Shown: one piece after another, positions 33,070 through 44,059 of the stretch
Layout: each line of letters starts with the position of its first letter
Position numbering within the stretch: the stretch's first letter is position 1
Source of the DNA: Diospyros lotus
Taxonomy: Eukaryota > Streptophyta > Magnoliopsida > Ericales > Ebenaceae
Length of the DNA: 64,000 bases
NCBI RefSeq assembly: GCF_014633365.1
Contig: NC_068346.1
Coordinates: forward strand, 32,034,639-32,098,638
Direction: 5' to 3'
Notes under the pieces: generated by a model
What the model was told of the DNA's origin: nothing
What the model saw: only the letters and a program-made list of their open reading frames with translations
Databases searched by the model: none
Translations under genes and position numbers: made by a program

Positions 33070-34285
33070 TCAAGAAGCTATGAGTGATCCCAAATAGAAG
33101 AATGTTGTTATGGAGGAAATGAATGTTCTTATAAAAAACAATACTTGGGACTTTGTTACATTACCTGCTAACCAGAAAGTAGTAAGATGCAGATGGTTTT
33201 TTTCAGTGAAGCATAAAGCGAATGGAAGTGTGGAACAATACAAGGCCAAGTTGGTAGCCCAAGATTTCACACAAATCTATGAGATTGACTATGAAGAAAC
33301 TTTTGCTCCAGTGGCAAAGCTTAACTCTATTCGGGTACTAATTTTTCTTGCTGTTAATTTGGACTGCCCTTTGTTTCAATTTGACATTAAAAATGCTTTT
33401 TTAAATGACGACTTGGATAAGGATATTTACATGAAGATGCCTCCCAGTTTTGAACAAAGTGCTGGTTATGATATAGTGTGCAAGATGAAGAAATCTTTGT
33501 ATGGACTTAAACAGTCCCCATAAGCATGGTTCAAGAAGTTTAGTATGACTCTAAATATGGTAGGATATAAGCGAGGGTAAGCTGATCATACCTTGTTTAT
33601 AAAACACACGGCAAGAGGAAAGAAAGTTATATTAATTGTGTATGTTGATAATATTATTGTGACATTGAGATGATTTGCAGGAAATTGAGAGCTTAAAACA
33701 GCAATTAAGGGCAGAATTTGAGGTAAAAGACCTAAGAATAATGAGATATTTCCTAGGAATGGAGGTTGCTAGGAGCAAGGAAGGCCTTTTCATCTCACAA
33801 CGAAAGTATACTTTAGATTTACTAAAGGATACAGGTATGATGGGATGCCGGCCAGTTGGAACTCCCTTAGAGAAGGGCTGGAAAAAAGATGAGAAAGGAA
33901 AGGATATTCATGTAGACAAGGAGAGGTACCAAAGATTGGTCGGAAGTCTCATATATTTGTCACTAACTAGACCCAACATAGCCTATGCAGTCAATGTGGT
34001 AAGTCAGTATATGCGTTCTCCTACTCAAAAACACTTACAAGCAGTGTTTCATGTTCTTAGGTATTTAAAAGGAACACCTGGAAAGGGCTTATTATTCCGG
34101 AAGACCAATGAAAGAGGGATAGAAGGCTTTGTGGATGTTGATTGGGCAGGATCTCGTGAGGATAGCAGGTAAACCTCAGGCTATTGTACTAAGTTATGGG
34201 GGAATGTGGTGACGTGAGCAAAAAACAATCAATGGTGGCTCGCAGCAGTGCTAAAGCTGAATTCCGAGCCATAGCTCATGGAATT
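33070..34285 (+). pseudogene. Copia reverse transcriptase and RNase H start
   Basis: RT begins near MEEMNVLIKNNTWDFVTLPA and contains FAPVAKLNSIRVLIFLAVN, FDIKNAFLNDDLDKDIYMKM and KKSLYGLKQSP. The active-site box is YVDN instead of YVDD. After a frameshift it continues at 33675 with QQLRAEFEVKDLRIMRYFLG, RKYTLDLLKD, RYQRLVGSLIYLSLTRPNIA and YLKGTPGKGLLF. RNase H starts FVDVDWAGSREDSR and runs, broken, to the insertion at 34285. Confidence 0.88.
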
Positions 34286-34800
34286 TGAGGCAGCGTGAAG
34301 CACGAGTATGAAGAAAACACACTAAAATAAATCCTTAAAAGAACAAACTTCAATGGCCAAAACTTGGCTTTCAAGAAAACGCAAAAACAAGACTGTTTTG
34401 CTAAAAAAACCCAAATAGGTTGCTGAAATTTGATTAATAAAAACTTGATTACAAACTCTAGATCCTAGGTATATTTATAGTGTTTGGCTAATCCAAATCC
34501 ATCTAATATTTGAAAAACAAAATCCAACTAGAATTCTAATAGAAATAAATCCTAAATAAAAGTCAACTAGAATCCTAATAAAAATAAAACTCTAATCAAA
34601 CATGAAGTAGAATCCTAAATCAAGTAGAAACATGAAATAGAATCCTAAATCAAGTAGAAATATAAAGTAGAATCCTAAATCAAGTAGAATTATAAAACTT
34701 AAGAAGTATTAAAATAACATTATGGCACTACTATTTAGGTGATACTGTTCCAGTTTAGTTGGGTTGGCCTTGGGCCGAGTCTTAATTGGTGACCGCATCA
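34286..34800 (-). repeat. 3' LTR of the nested gypsy derivative
   Basis: 515 bp, same length as the 5' copy and with the same internal short repeats (about 34600-34690). The outer end shows a TGAGGC/TGACGC difference. Confidence 0.9.
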
Positions 34801-34829
34801 TTCATCTTCACTTGAGAAAAAATTCGACC

Positions 34830-36434
34830 TCAAATTTTGATCCTGTTTGGACAAATCCACATCCGATAAGTACGAAGAGAGATTAGCCACTTTGAATGTT
34901 TAGAAATACCCATATGATTAGGCAAATCCACAACATAAGCATTGTCATTGGTCTTCTTTGGAATCTTGTAAGGACCATACTTCTTTAGCTTGAATTTGTT
35001 CTGCTTTCCTACTGGAATTTGTTCCTTCTTCAAAAAGATCATAACTTCATCTCCAATCTCAAATACCTTGTGCTTCCTATGCTTGTCAGTTGTCGCCTTA
35101 TATTTCTTATTTGTGCAACTTTTGCTTGACATCTTCTTGAACCGCTTGAACTTTTCTGCTAAGGGAACATGAGCAAAGACATTCCTCCCCTTCTTAGCCA
35201 TATCAGCATTGGCATGGGTCCAATCATCGCCATGTTTGTTGCCTTCTGCCTCCATTGCATTATTACTGTTAGATTGAAGACGTTGAACCTTCCATCTTGA
35301 GCGCTTCTCTAATCTAGTAGATCTTATTGCCTTCGATTCAACCATGCCAGATCTTGAATAAACTGTAGAAGGATTTGCTACCATGACCTCCATCTCCTTT
35401 ACAGTAGCAAGTCGATTAGAGGAAACACCACCATCATTGGGTTGCGAAGCAATGCTTGAGCCATCGGGACTGGAAAATACCCCAGTATGAGTCAATAACC
35501 TTGGAGTTTCTATCATGTTAGCAACATAAATCAGACCTGAGTTTGCAAACGTTGAGGTTGCTGGGACAACATAATCTTCGAAATCAAGCTCCACTTTAAA
35601 AGCTTTGGTTTGAGTCTTTTCCACTATGGGTAACAAAGTATAACGCACACTTTCTTTCTCAAGCTGATATGTGTTCTTCCTACCCGAGTGCTTAGCATCC
35701 ACATCAAATTGCCAAGGCCTCCCAAATAAAATATGGCAAGCATCCATATCAACAATATCACAATAGACTTCGTCGGAGTACTTACCAATAGAGAAAGGCA
35801 CCCTGCAACGTTCATCCACATGTATGCCACCAACTTCTTTGATCCATCCAATCATGTAAGGGCTTGAATGTTTTTCAGGAGTTAACTGCATCTTTGCCAC
35901 CACGTCTCTTCCTATGATGTTCTCCTGACTTCCACTATCAATAATCAACTCAAAGATTTTTCCTTTCACCATACACCTCGTGCGAAAAAACTTATGCCGT
36001 TGAGTAGTATCTTCATTCTTTTGAGATAGCATTAACTTCCTCACTACACAGGTATATTGCCCATGTCCATAATCTTCTTTGTCATCCTCCCCATCAGGCC
36101 CGCAATATACTTCCTCTTCAACAACGTCTTTCTCTTCCTTTTCTACAATGTTAACTGTTTTCCTCCTTGGACAATCACTAGATCGATGCCCAACCTCATT
36201 GCACTTGAAACATTTTAAAAGAATAGGCTTTGCATAAGGATTAGGGGATTTTGGAAGATTAGAAGTAGTACCTCGAATGTTTTCCCTCGTTGTAGCCTTA
36301 TTAGGGTTGACTGTATGGGGTGGATTGGAGGGTTGCGCTCCTTGAACCGACTTGCCTTTATCAAAAGCTGGTTGTTTATTTTCATTCTCACTATATCGAC
36401 GATAGTTGTCATTACGAGATCTCTCACTCAACAT
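34830..36434 (-). CDS. Gypsy nucleocapsid-protease frame fused to integrase C-terminal domain
   Basis: This uninterrupted frame has 534 codons. Approximate residues 75-90 hold the knuckle CFKCNEVGHRSSDC. Near 165-180 is the retropepsin motif IIDSGSQENIIG, with ILFGRPWQFD near 235. After KNTYQLEKESVRYTLLP there is a stretch of about 180 residues of low similarity to anything I know. Then KVFEIGDEVMIFLKKEQIP, YGPYKIPKKTNDNAYVVDLP and the end follow, matching the gypsy integrase C-terminal domain. The RT, RNase H and integrase core that should lie between are missing without loss of frame. The first Met shown is internal to the old gag frame; the true start is unclear. Confidence 0.8.
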   Translation of the reverse strand: MLSERSRNDNYRRYSENENKQPAFDKGKSVQGAQPSNPPHTVNPNKATTRENIRGTTSNLPKSPNPYAKPILLKCFKCNEVGHRSSDCPRRKTVNIVEKEEKDVVEEEVYCGPDGEDDKEDYGHGQYTCVVRKLMLSQKNEDTTQRHKFFRTRCMVKGKIFELIIDSGSQENIIGRDVVAKMQLTPEKHSSPYMIGWIKEVGGIHVDERCRVPFSIGKYSDEVYCDIVDMDACHILFGRPWQFDVDAKHSGRKNTYQLEKESVRYTLLPIVEKTQTKAFKVELDFEDYVVPATSTFANSGLIYVANMIETPRLLTHTGVFSSPDGSSIASQPNDGGVSSNRLATVKEMEVMVANPSTVYSRSGMVESKAIRSTRLEKRSRWKVQRLQSNSNNAMEAEGNKHGDDWTHANADMAKKGRNVFAHVPLAEKFKRFKKMSSKSCTNKKYKATTDKHRKHKVFEIGDEVMIFLKKEQIPVGKQNKFKLKKYGPYKIPKKTNDNAYVVDLPNHMGISKHSKWLISLRTYRMWICPNRIKI

Positions 36435-36464
36435 TAACTCAACCTTTAAAGCTAAGTTCCTTGC

Positions 36465-37297
36465 TTATTGCACACTCAGAACCATCTGAACCCCAATTTT
36501 ATCACAAATAACAAGTTTCAATCCATTCAAGTAACGAGCTGCTTGTTGATTGTCACTTTCTGACAATTGGTTTCTCTCCGCCAATCCCAAAAACTCAGAA
36601 GTATATTCATTCACACTCTTCATTCCCTATGCACATCTTTGATAAGCTTCAAACATATATTGTTCATAGTTAGGGGGCAAAAACCTACCTCTTAACAGCT
36701 GCTTCATTTGTCTCCATGTCTGAACTGGCTGTCGGCCTTCTCTCAATCTCGTCTCTCTTAATCGCTCCCACCAAACAGATGCACCGCCCTTCAATCTGTA
36801 AGCCACTAATTTTACTTGTCGTTCATCTGGGATCTCCATGTATTCGAAAAAACGGTCAACCTCAGTGATCCAATCCAAGAACCCCTCAATATCAAGATCT
36901 CCACTAAAAGTAAGAATATCAACTTTTAGTTTATACTCATCGTTGCCCCAGTGGTTGTGCTGATGTGCATTCCTCCTAACCCCTCTACCACCAGGGTTAG
37001 CTATTGTTAGACCAAAATCATCCTTTTCATCGCTATCTTCAATCACTGGTCTTCTAGGATTAACAAGGACATGATTAATGGGTGGTCTTCCCGCTCCGGC
37101 TTGATTCACCCCCCATTATTCAGGTTTCTATCATCATCAACTCGTAGTAAGGTGCCCAATTGGTTGCTATGTTGCTCCAATCGCTGCTGGATAGTACGAG
37201 TTACTTCCCGCTGTTCTTCGATTACTCTCCAAACTGCGGACAACCCCTGATCACCGTCACGAGGCTGGTTGCTACCGTTACCTTCAAGATTGGCCAT
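36465..37297 (-). pseudogene. Gypsy gag, two frames
   Basis: The first part (37297-37106) is MANLEGNGSNQPRDGDQGLS with a Gln/Arg-rich coiled segment. After a stop the capsid part (37109-36627) contains KVDILTFSGDLDIEGFLDWI, VKLVAYRLKGGASVWWERL and LLRGRFLPPNYEQYMF, a textbook gypsy capsid. Further stops occur at 36627 and 36465 within SVNEYTSEFLGLAERNQL and the following text. With two or three stops Gag is probably not made intact from this copy. Confidence 0.85.
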
Positions 37298-37329
37298 CTG
37301 ATTGGTTGATTAACCACTCTGATACCACC

Positions 37330-37844
37330 TGACGCAGCATGTAGCGCGAGTGTGAAGAAAACACACTAAAATAAATCCTTAAAAGAACAAACTTCAATGG
37401 CCGAAGCTTGGCTTTCAAGAAGACGCAAAAACAAGACTGTTTTGCTAAGAAAACCCAAATAGGTTGCTGAAATTTGATTAATAAAAACTTGATTACAAAC
37501 TCTAGATCCTAAGTATATTTATAGTGTTTGGCTAATCCAAATCCATCTAATATTTGAAAAACAAAATCCAACTAGAATTCTAATAGAAATAAATCCTAAA
37601 TAAAAGTCAATTAGAATCCTAATAAAAATAAAACTCTAATCAAACATGAAGTAGAATCCTAAATCAAGTAGAAACATGAAATAGAATCCTAAATCAAGTA
37701 GAAATATAAAGTAGAATCCTAAATCAAGTAGAATTATAAAACTTAAGAAGTATTAAAATAACATTATGGCACTACTATTTTGGTGATACTGTTCCGGTTT
37801 AGTTGGGTTGGTCTTGGGCCGAGTCTTGATTGGTGACCGCATCA
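37330..37844 (-). repeat. 5' LTR of the nested gypsy derivative
   Basis: Minus strand TGATGCGGTCACC...GCTGCGTCA, 515 bp. It includes about three copies of a 27-28-base unit containing TTTCTACTTGATTTAGGATT (about 37645-37735). Confidence 0.9.
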
Positions 37845-38157
37845 GAATTTGTGAAGTAATTTGGTTGGAAAGGCTAATAAAAGATCTAGGGATACCCTTA
37901 ACTCAACCAACCAGGGTTTATAGTGATAGCAAATCAGCTATCAGCATTGTAAAGAATACAGTGCAGCATGACCGAATGAAGCATGTGAGAATAGACCGAA
38001 GTTTTATAAAGAGGGAGATAGAAGAAGAAGAGATCAGTTTGTTCTATATTTCTACAAAAAACCAGATAGCCGATGTTCTCACAAAGGTAGTTGCAAGACT
38101 GTGTTTTGAAGAGTTAATTGGCAAGCTAGGAATGACTTGTATCTATTCATCAGCTTG
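37845..38157 (+). pseudogene. Copia RNase H, second part after the nested element
   Basis: The frame resumes at ICEVIWLERLIKDLGI with SDSKSAISIVKNTVQHDRMK and HVRIDRSFIKREIE, then DVLTK and IYSSA. Joining AHGI on the left to CEVIW on the right restores the RNase H reading, showing the gypsy element inserted cleanly here. Confidence 0.9.
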
Positions 38158-38165
38158 AGGGGGAG

Positions 38166-38435
38166 TGTTGGACGGAATTAAGGAGCCGAAGACAAGAAGA
38201 CTTTCAACTAAAGAAGAAGTCTAGTAGATGTGGATAAATTAGAGTAGATAATATTAAATTTATATAGTGTAAATCTTGTTGTAAAGTTGGATTTAATTTC
38301 TAAGTTTTAGGAGATAGATATTCTAAATCTTCTCCTATTTTCTAGGAGGAAGAATAGGATCCTAAGCTGTATATAAACTCCTCTCGTGAGTTCCATGATT
38401 TATTCAAGTCTTTAATCTTTCTAAGACTTGTTTCA
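38166..38435 (+). repeat. 3' LTR of the large copia
   Basis: 270 bp, preceded by the purine tract TTGAGGGGGAG and ending CTTGTTTCA. Confidence 0.9.
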
Positions 38436-40370
38436 TATTCAATTTGTTCCTTCCTAACCTAAGAGAAGCTTTGAGAAAAATAAACATGATAAAATTATTG
38501 GACATTGTTCAGTACTGAAAATAGGCTTGGTCATCTAAAAATTGTCCACAAAAGGCAGAAACTGGACATGATATTCAAATAAAAAATTCAAATAGAAAAT
38601 GGAAAACTCCATTTTCCATTTCCAAATTTATATTGACAGAAACATCTTCAGAATGTTTCCCATTGTTTTCTTCACCAAAAAAAAAAAAGAGGATTTCCAA
38701 ATAGAAAAAAGAATTTCCAACTAAAACAAAATCAATATGAATTGTACTTGTAATGTAAATACTAAAAAAAACAAAACAAAAAAGAAAGTCCGACAACCAG
38801 ATGCCCCAGCATCATAGGGGTTCAGCAGCAGTTGGTAGCCAGCCACCAATAATTGCTTTTTTTATATATATATAATTTTCTGTTATTAGAAGAGGTGAGA
38901 AAAAGGGTGAGAAAGGAGAGAGAAAGAAAAGGGGGTAAAATGGTCATTTCACATTTTTTAAAACAAGGGTGGTCATACTTTTTTTCAAAATAGAGGGGAG
39001 GTCCCCTCAATTTTACCTAGCCTTAGGGGGAGTGGGTGTAATTTACCATAAACAATAATGCAAAACTATAAGTCTATAACATTATAATTTTACAATTGTC
39101 TAAAAATAAAAATATTTGTAACTAATAACATTAACTTATAGAAAATACTAAAAATATTAGTGACAACAAACTAGTACTATAAAATGTTTTTACTATCACA
39201 CGATACATGATTTGTAATGCACAATTCACTTCAATACTCATCCCCACTAATACGAACCAAAGAGTGAATTGTATTTAACTCTGAATCACAACCTAAATCG
39301 CATGTATTGTACAATACGATACAACGTTAGATGACAAAGTTGATAGCAGTGGTGATAATGGCATTAATATTGAAGGGAAGGATAATTAGATATAGATTAA
39401 TATACAATACAATGTTGATTAAATCTTTTCTCATCATTTTAAGACTTCATGACTTATGATTTATGAGTTTATGACTTTTGTAAGATTTATGGTTAAATTT
39501 GGAATCCTTTGTAGCTTATTTCCATGCCATACATGATACCAATATTGTCAAACTTGGGTTAAAATTACTATTTTTAGTACTTTCTTCATGTTGTAGGTAT
39601 AAACATCTTTAAGATTATACTTTTTAAGCTATTTATCAAATTGTTATTGTATCTTGCAATACAATACAATTCACGACTTGGAAATTAGGCCTTCTAATTC
39701 ACAATATGTATCTCAAGTTGATAACTATATTATGAAATTTTTAAAATTTTGAAAACCCAAAATGAACTTTATAATTAATGCCATCAACGATTATCATTAA
39801 TATTGTAGTGTAGGAATATCATGAATATTGTATTGGTAAATGGCAATATTAATCTTACAGTAATTACTGAAAAAATATTGACATAGTATTATCAATCTAA
39901 TTAATTCATAATTGTAATAGAATAATAGATATTATTATCTATTAATAAAATATTAATATGTAAAATTAGAATATTAGCAATATCACGAATGTCATACTGA
40001 TGGTGTTAATTCTTATAATGATATAGTTAATATTATTATGTAATAATTATATTAATATTATTAAAAATAAGATATCACATTGTTTAACAGCTAGACATAT
40101 TTCATATAATCATCTTGAATAATTTTTTTAGTTAAAAAAAATAGTTGTCTATAATTAACAATTGAATATATTTTCCAATTATTTAGTGAACAAGTAAAAA
40201 TGAAGATGAAGTGAAAAACTAGAGGTGGAAACCTAGAAAATGTTTTGCTTAACTAAATAATGCCTTGACATCACTTGATTCACCCTTATAGAACACTTGT
40301 GTACTACGCTTAAAACACAAATCCCAATTTGTCAGTCAGTACTTCTAGTAACAAAATGGTCAAACCTTAT
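38436..40370. other. AT-rich region, no gene recognised
   Basis: There is no recognisable exon. Around 38820-39060 the text resembles a plant repeat seen again near 46640-46700 (gtaaatttcacacacc / gtgtaatttacc), perhaps an old MITE. From 39060 to 40330 it is very AT-rich. Confidence 0.45.
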
Positions 40371-40740
40371 AACCTTTCAAGTCAAAAAAACAATAGTGTA
40401 AACATTGTCATGTCCCACATCGATTGGATATATAGTATCGCACAGGTATGTAAGGTCTTGGGTGCATGCGTTGAGCCTAACAACAATAACATTACATTTA
40501 GATCAGGCATTCATGACAAAGTGATATCAAAACACGACTCAAGTATGTTATTCCTTTATATGTTGTGGGCACCATTGAAGACACCAGAGTCGAAGTAGGA
40601 GTCGAAGTGACAAGGGTATCACGCAATTGGGTGAGAGAAATAGTCACATCAGACATTAATTGGAGCCAGGATGCTATAAAATAAAAGTATATAAGGTCTT
40701 GGATGAGCAACACCTCTTTTAGGGGGTGTGATCATGCCAT
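40371..40740. repeat. Retroelement-like remnant
   Basis: It contains tgtcccacatcgattgg..., a motif common near LTR/TRIM-type repeats in plants, twice followed by tataaggtcttgg-like text (40450 and 40690). No domain, LTR pair or target duplication could be established. Confidence 0.3.
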
Positions 40741-41467
40741 ATACTAACAAAATAAAGCTTCCAAATTCATAATTGCAATGGACCTAAAGCTGACAAATTT
40801 AAGCTGCTTAAATCCATGCACAAATGCTTTCCCGTCACATTTATTGGATGATGAAATAAATTTCTGCAGTGAAATTCCTTTGTAAATGAATATCAAATGG
40901 ACCGGGAAAACAAAATTGGGGTCACCCAATTCCCCCAATTCTTTACACCCCAGTTGCCAGTCAACCAGACAAATATTCAAGTAGCACAGTTGATAACTGC
41001 CTGGATGATAAGTATAATATACACAATAGCGATAGCAACGGCACTCAAGAAAGCCGGATTCCCAAATTTTTTTCAGGTTCACCCAAACACAACATAAATT
41101 AAGGGATTAGGCAAATGCACACACCAAGAAATGCAATACCCCTGCCCCGAAAGAAGAATAAACAAATTGTGACGCAAAAAGTATACAAACTTCACTCCTG
41201 AAAAAACCCCCCACTCAAACGAAATTCAACAAGGCAAACACTCATACACCCCACAACGATAGAAACCCTACAATCAAAGCCCGACGAATCAGATCCGTGG
41301 ACTGCACAATTTCAAATGAGAAGCATCCAGCCACAGAAAATTCGCCACCAATTTTACAAAATCAAAATCTATAACGGCATCAATTGACAGATTGAACACA
41401 GAGCAACTCCAAATGCCACACAAAATACACAACTATATATAGCCCTAGTGAGAGGGAGATAACTGAC

Positions 41468-41660
41468 CATTTTTTCAGGAGAAACGAGCAATCGAGAGAT
41501 AGAGAAAGAGAGAGAGAACAAGGCTCCGATGAGTTGAGAAATGTAGATGGATGGATTCAGAGGTTAGATGCCTTGGAAATCAAAATGGAAGTAGTCTCTT
41601 GGTTCGCGTACGCTTTGATGAATCTCTCTCTCTCTCTCTCTCTCTGTAGTCGCACGCGTC
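41468..41660 (-). other. Gene start: CT-rich 5' leader, ATG and splice donor (candidate ADF exon 1)
   Basis: On the minus strand a CT-rich leader with TTCTCTCTCTCTTTCTCTAT leads to TCTCCTGAAAAAATG immediately followed by GTCAGT (ATG 41470-41468, donor 41467-41466). A TATA run (TATATATATATA, about 41738-41723) lies upstream. An exon that ends with its ATG is the known design of plant ADF exon 1, and no better ATG|GT candidate was seen to the right of 21786. The implied intron is about 19.7 kb, of which about 13.8 kb is the three LTR elements. It could instead start an unrelated transcript. Confidence 0.35.
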
Positions 41661-41739
41661 GGGTGAGATAAAAGTGCACCGCCCAAACGACGATGCGACA
41701 CGTCAACTATTCCAAAAACATAATATATATATATATACC

Positions 41740-43780
41740 TAAATTTCGCATATCGGATTTGTTTTAAGTAGATATTTATACATTTTGAGAAATTATATGA
41801 ATTTTCTTCCCTAAATCACTTTTGAAAAATGATTCACCTAACTTTTTATTTAAAAGATAAATTTATCTTAATTTTTATAAATAAAAAAAATAATACATAT
41901 GTCCTCCAGTACATTCTAAAAAATTTAATAAATAATTTGATAAAAATCTTATAATATTTTTTTATTTTATTTTGACAATTTCATATCTTACTTTGAAAAA
42001 TATTTTAACTTTATTTTGATACAAGTTTATCTTACTCATTTTAACAAATGCTACCTAACAAAGTTAGAGAATCGACGACTTTGCTATTTTTATTAACAAT
42101 TTTCTTTATCTTCTCTCTTTTTATAAACTATCTTGTTTCTCTTCTCTAATTTCTATTTTCTATCTCTCTTCCCTTCTTATCTCATTTACTTTGTTATAAG
42201 TTGTAGTGGTTCGGCAATCATCAATCATCGTCAACTGACTAAATTATAAAGACTACATTTATTATTCAATTGAATTTCTTACAAATCAATTGAGAAAAGG
42301 GATTCGTGATAAAAGAAAGGTTATATAGTGAAGATTCACAATATCGATCAATGAAAGGCTCTTAATTATCATTAACTAATGATGTTGTAACTCTGTTAGT
42401 GATTTTAGTCTAAAAATAAAATAGGAGAAATATAATGATTAGTTTCTCTAAAAACTCTTTATTGATCAGCGTTGTGATGGTGGGATGAAGATTTATACCT
42501 CTACTATAGTCTAATCAATGGTGACAATTGGGATTTCTACATAAACCTCCGTCACTACCATTAATCAAGGTTTTTTCTTTATCTTTTACTCATTTATTCC
42601 CTCTGTATTTCTCTATTTGTTCCAGGTACTTTGGACCTAGATTTAATTATTATCTCTCTCTTCCATCTTCAAATCTAGATATGTGGTTTTAGAGTTTCAA
42701 ACTATAATATGGGTTCAAGATCGATTTGGGTTTCAAATTGCCATATAGGTTTAAAATATGTGAAAATTGAATTTTAATTCTTCGTTCTTTTTTTTTTTCC
42801 TCTTTCTTTCTGGGCTACCCAATGATCTGGGCAATGAAACCTAAATCATTGGGCTTAGATGAACCTAATCCAACAACTTAGGTAATGGAGTCGAATTCAC
42901 TAAATTCCATCGTCGAAGTTTGATGAACTCTATTGCAATGATTAGCGATTATAGACGGCCACTATTGAGTAATATTTCCTTTATTTGTATTCTATTTCTT
43001 TTGTAATTTACAAAGAAAAGAGAATAAAGGTATTTTTGATATTTTGAAAAGTTAACACTTGTTAAGTAATAGTTTGAAATAAAATGTTGTGAGTTTTCAA
43101 AAGTCAATGAAAGCCTATATCATTTTTATCATTTTTTGAAAACATATAGTGGTAAGTGAATATTAGCTAAACCTTAGGGATGGTCTTTGAAATTTATCCT
43201 ATATCACTATAATAGTTATTAATTTTTAATATTATAATAATTTTAAAGTAGCAATACAATTTAAAATTACTTTATATAATTACTTTGAACATTTTTTTAG
43301 ATAAAAATAGTTTTAGAGTTAAGAATTGGATATTATAAGAAATAATAGACACCTAAAAGGAGGGTGAATTAGGTTTTTAAATTTGTTTTCTTAATTTTAA
43401 AGATTATTTAAATAAAACAGTTTGGACTCTTCAAACCATAAACAGTAATGCTTTAAATATATCATTGATAGAAATGATAAATGTAAAATAAATTCAATAC
43501 AAGAAAATTGATCATTTTTAAGTTTTAGAAAGTTGTTGTGGGAATTATAACATCCAATTATTAGCATTTTAATTATCGATGTATCTTGTTTTTATGACTT
43601 AAGTTATTTATTGGCAAAAATTGGGAATATTTGAAGGATCGCTAAGTAGCAGATCAATTCTGTGTTGAGAAGTCGGGTATGTTGTTTTCGTGTCTCACTC
43701 ATTTCCAATAAGATTATTCTACCTTACCCGAATTAGTTGACGTACCGTATAACTAAAAATATCAAATATCAAAAATATTC
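41740..43780. other. AT-rich intergenic DNA, nothing recognised
   Basis: No gene or element boundaries were found; it is mostly AT-rich with short open frames of no known family. Confidence 0.5.
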
Positions 43781-43821
43781 TCACATTGAAAACACCGCGT
43801 GCACATTTAAATAAAATTGGG

Positions 43822-44010
43822 GCGAATTTCATCATAGATGAAATTATGAAATCCGCCCTAAATAAACTGAGCGGACTTCAACTGTTGAAGTCTACCCAGT
43901 GGATTTCATCGCCCAGCGTGGCAGATTTCATCTGTGATGAAATCTGCCCACACAATGTGGGCCCATTGCACGGTGGGCGGATTTCAACATTGTTAAAGTC
44001 TGTCCGTCAA
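43822..44010. repeat. Cluster of four related short hairpins
   Basis: Perfect inverted repeats: AATTTCATC/GATGAAATT (43825-43845); GACTTCAAC/GTTGAAGTC (43874-43892); GCAGATTTCATC/GATGAAATCTGC (43921-43947). A fourth imperfect one surrounds GGATTTCAAC/GTTAAAGTC (43979-44000). All share the (G/A)(A/C)TTTCA core and the GCGGA/TCCGC-like borders. Confidence 0.8.
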
Positions 44011-44059
44011 TTTTTTGATAAATTCATGCGTCAATTTTTTTTGAGCATTGTAGCATGAC

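Larger units (their letters stand above)
34286..37844 (-). mobile_element. Non-autonomous Ty3/gypsy derivative, minus strand, nested in copia
   Basis: The two 515-bp LTRs (37330-37844 as 5', 34286-34800 as 3') show about 15 differences by eye. A perfect gaatt duplication flanks them (34281-34285, 37845-37849). The primer site TGGTATCAGAGTGG lies at 37327-37314. The interior encodes Gag, a zinc knuckle, a protease and then, in the same frame, only the integrase tail; RT, RNase H and the integrase core are absent. This is the youngest-looking insertion in the window. Confidence 0.92.
30144..38435 (+). mobile_element. Ty1/copia retrotransposon with nested gypsy element
   Basis: LTRs 30144-30437 and 38166-38435 start TGTTGGACGG and end TTTCA. 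The flanks tagtc and tattc are an aged 5-bp target duplication. The primer site TGGTATCAGAGCC is at 30438. Gag, GAG-pre-integrase, integrase, RT and RNase H follow in copia order. RNase H is interrupted by a 3.56-kb gypsy element at 34286-37844. Without it the element is about 4.7 kb. Stops and frameshifts make it non-functional. Confidence 0.9.

Noticed and set aside
40998..41083. A hydrophobic minus-strand peptide (NPAFLSAVAIAIVYIILI and following) that looks like a membrane anchor
   Set aside because: Its frame is closed by two TGA codons just upstream and there is no AG acceptor or ATG that would open it. Kept as possible chance or intron sequence.
43822..44010. CRISPR-like array of spaced repeats
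   Set aside because: The units are hairpins of differing sequence and spacing in a plant genome, not identical repeats with unique spacers.
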